Positions 5,082 through 6,203 of a stretch of 6,203 bases of DNA are shown here, piece after piece. How positions within the stretch are numbered: the first letter of the stretch is position 1; each line of letters starts with the position of its first letter. Position numbers and translations under genes: made by a program. This DNA comes from Opitutales bacterium (GTDB lineage: Bacteria > Verrucomicrobiota > Verrucomicrobiia > Opitutales > Intestinicryptomonadaceae), in NCBI GenBank assembly GCA_021641325.1, contig JAJXPD010000132.1:1-6203 (forward strand). The letters are read 5' to 3'. The notes beneath the pieces are model-generated. The model ran no database searches, was not told the DNA's origin, and saw only the letters and a program-made list of their open reading frames with translations.

Positions 5082-6199
5082 GCGCTTTTCACGGGTTTTA
5101 CTTTGCTGTGCGGCGTTGCCCTGTGCAGCCCGCTTACCACAACGCGGTCGGAGGCTTTCAGCCCATCGAGTATTATCCGCTTGTTCCCGAAAAGTTCGCC
5201 GACCGCAACCGCGCGGTATTCGGCGATGTCCTTGTCGTTTACGACCATCACATACCTGCCCACGAGGTCGGTGCCTACCGCCGCTTCGGGCACGAGCATG
5301 TGCTCCACTGGTTCGCCCGCCCGCAGGAGGATTTTCGCGAACATTCCGGGGTAGAGCTGCTTTTTGTCGTTTGAAATTTCCGCCCTAAGCTCTATTGACG
5401 ACGCGTTCAGGGTGTTGTCCACATATGTAACGCAGCCGAAGTGCGACGGCTCGGTTTCGTCGAGCAGCAAGAGCTTCACGGCGGGGCCTGTGTGCTTTGC
5501 GGTGTCGATTGAGTCGAAGAGCTTGTTCTTTGTGTATTTTATAACGTCGCGCTCGCTGATTTCGAAATACGCGTAGACGGTGTCGCGCGAGACTACCATC
5601 GCCATGAGGGTGGACGAGGCGTCGATAAGGTTGCCCTCGTCAACGCGCCTGCGGCTGATATAGCCCGAAATCGGCGAGTATGTCTTTGTGAATTCGAGGT
5701 TGAGCGTCGCCTCTTTGAGTTTCGCCTTCGCGCTGCTTAGCACTGCCTGCGCGGCGAGAAGCTCGCTTTTGCGGGTGTCGAGAATTTCCTTGGAAATCGC
5801 GTTTACCTCGTAGAGGTTGCGGGCTCTTTCGAGGTTGCTTTGCGCAAGCTCGATGCGCGTTTCAATCTCCTTGACTTCCGCCTGCGAGGCTTCGACGAGA
5901 GCCTGAAATGGGCGCGGGTCTATTTCGAAGAGAATGTCGCCCGCCTTGACGAAATCGCCGTCCTTGAAGTAGATTTTTTCGAGGTATCCGCTGACGCGCG
6001 AGCGTATTTCGACCGATTTTTCGCCCTCGATTCGCGCGGTGTAGGAGTCCCAAATTTCGATTCTTTTGACTTCGGGGTTCGCCACTTCGACCGTGTTGTA
6101 TTGGGTTGCCTCCGTCTGCTTGCCCTTTTTTTCGAAGCACGCCGAGAGCAGAATGGAGAGCGACAGAATCCCCGCAAATGTTAGTAATTTCCCAGTCAT
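5063..6199 (-). CDS. Efflux RND transporter periplasmic adaptor subunit (membrane fusion protein, AcrA/MexA type), lipoprotein
   Basis: This 378-residue protein should bridge the inner-membrane RND pump encoded next to it and an outer-membrane TolC-like channel. The N terminus is a lipoprotein signal with a hydrophobic stretch (residues 5-20) and lipobox LSAC ending at Cys21, which fixes the start at 6199. Residues 63-98 (VEIRSRVSGYLEKIYFKDGD onward to DPRPF) form the first half of the biotinyl-lipoyl domain. Residues about 100-168 are a heptad-rich coiled-coil hairpin, and residues 171-194 (TYSPISGYISRRRVDEGN core) are the second lipoyl half. The beta-barrel and membrane-proximal domains follow (about 200-360). 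At the hairpin tip, Arg115, Leu119 and Ser126 sit at the same spacing as the RLS motif known from AcrA/MexA-type adaptors, which contacts TolC-like channels. The length is usual for the family. The stop TGA overlaps the pump's ATG. Only four bases precede the start, so its promoter and ribosome binding site cannot be judged. The exact substrate is not predictable. Confidence 0.96.
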   Translation of the reverse strand: MTGKLLTFAGILSLSILLSACFEKKGKQTEATQYNTVEVANPEVKRIEIWDSYTARIEGEKSVEIRSRVSGYLEKIYFKDGDFVKAGDILFEIDPRPFQALVEASQAEVKEIETRIELAQSNLERARNLYEVNAISKEILDTRKSELLAAQAVLSSAKAKLKEATLNLEFTKTYSPISGYISRRRVDEGNLIDASSTLMAMVVSRDTVYAYFEISERDVIKYTKNKLFDSIDTAKHTGPAVKLLLLDETEPSHFGCVTYVDNTLNASSIELRAEISNDKKQLYPGMFAKILLRAGEPVEHMLVPEAAVGTDLVGRYVMVVNDKDIAEYRAVAVGELFGNKRIILDGLKASDRVVVSGLHRATPHSKVKPVKSAESENK

Positions 6200-6203
6200 A
6201 TAC

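Overview
The window is four complete protein genes, all on the minus strand, and reads right to left as: periplasmic adaptor (5063-6199), RND pump (1932-5066), TetR-type regulator (894-1616), and an unrecognised, highly acidic protein (2-733). It contains no tRNA, rRNA, CRISPR array, insertion sequence or phage gene. The lipoprotein adaptor and the tripartite-type RND pump imply a diderm (Gram-negative) bacterium. Coding DNA is moderately GC-rich by eye, while the intergenic gaps are clearly AT-rich. I cannot place the organism firmly. The terminators and codon style would fit the Verrucomicrobiota/Lentisphaerota side of the PVC group, but that is a weak guess.

Region 5063-6199 plus 1932-5066 is a two-gene efflux operon. 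The adaptor begins four bases inside the window edge, so its promoter lies outside. It ends in a 4-base ATGA overlap with the pump start, and a strong intrinsic terminator (1878-1910) follows the pump by 22 bases. The adaptor carries the hairpin-tip residues typical of partners of TolC-like channels, but no outer-membrane channel gene is present. The channel must be supplied from upstream of the window or from elsewhere in the genome.

Region 1617-1877 is an AT-rich gap of about 260 bases between the pump terminator and the regulator. It holds two promoter-like element pairs, two palindromes and an inverted repeat that includes the regulator's ribosome binding site. The regulator therefore appears to have its own transcription unit, possibly autoregulated, closed by its own intrinsic terminator at 837-869. 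By position the regulator is the natural candidate to control the pump, but the pump promoter cannot be inspected here.

Region 2-733 is a 243-residue hypothetical protein whose last 63 residues are mostly Asp and Glu. It is separated from the regulator by a terminator and a short AT-rich spacer with a phased 8-base direct repeat. Nothing in the sequence links it to efflux.

Most of the window is a conventional efflux locus. The points most worth a second look are the acidic-tailed protein, the altered drug-binding-pocket residues of the pump, and the structured leader of the regulator gene.
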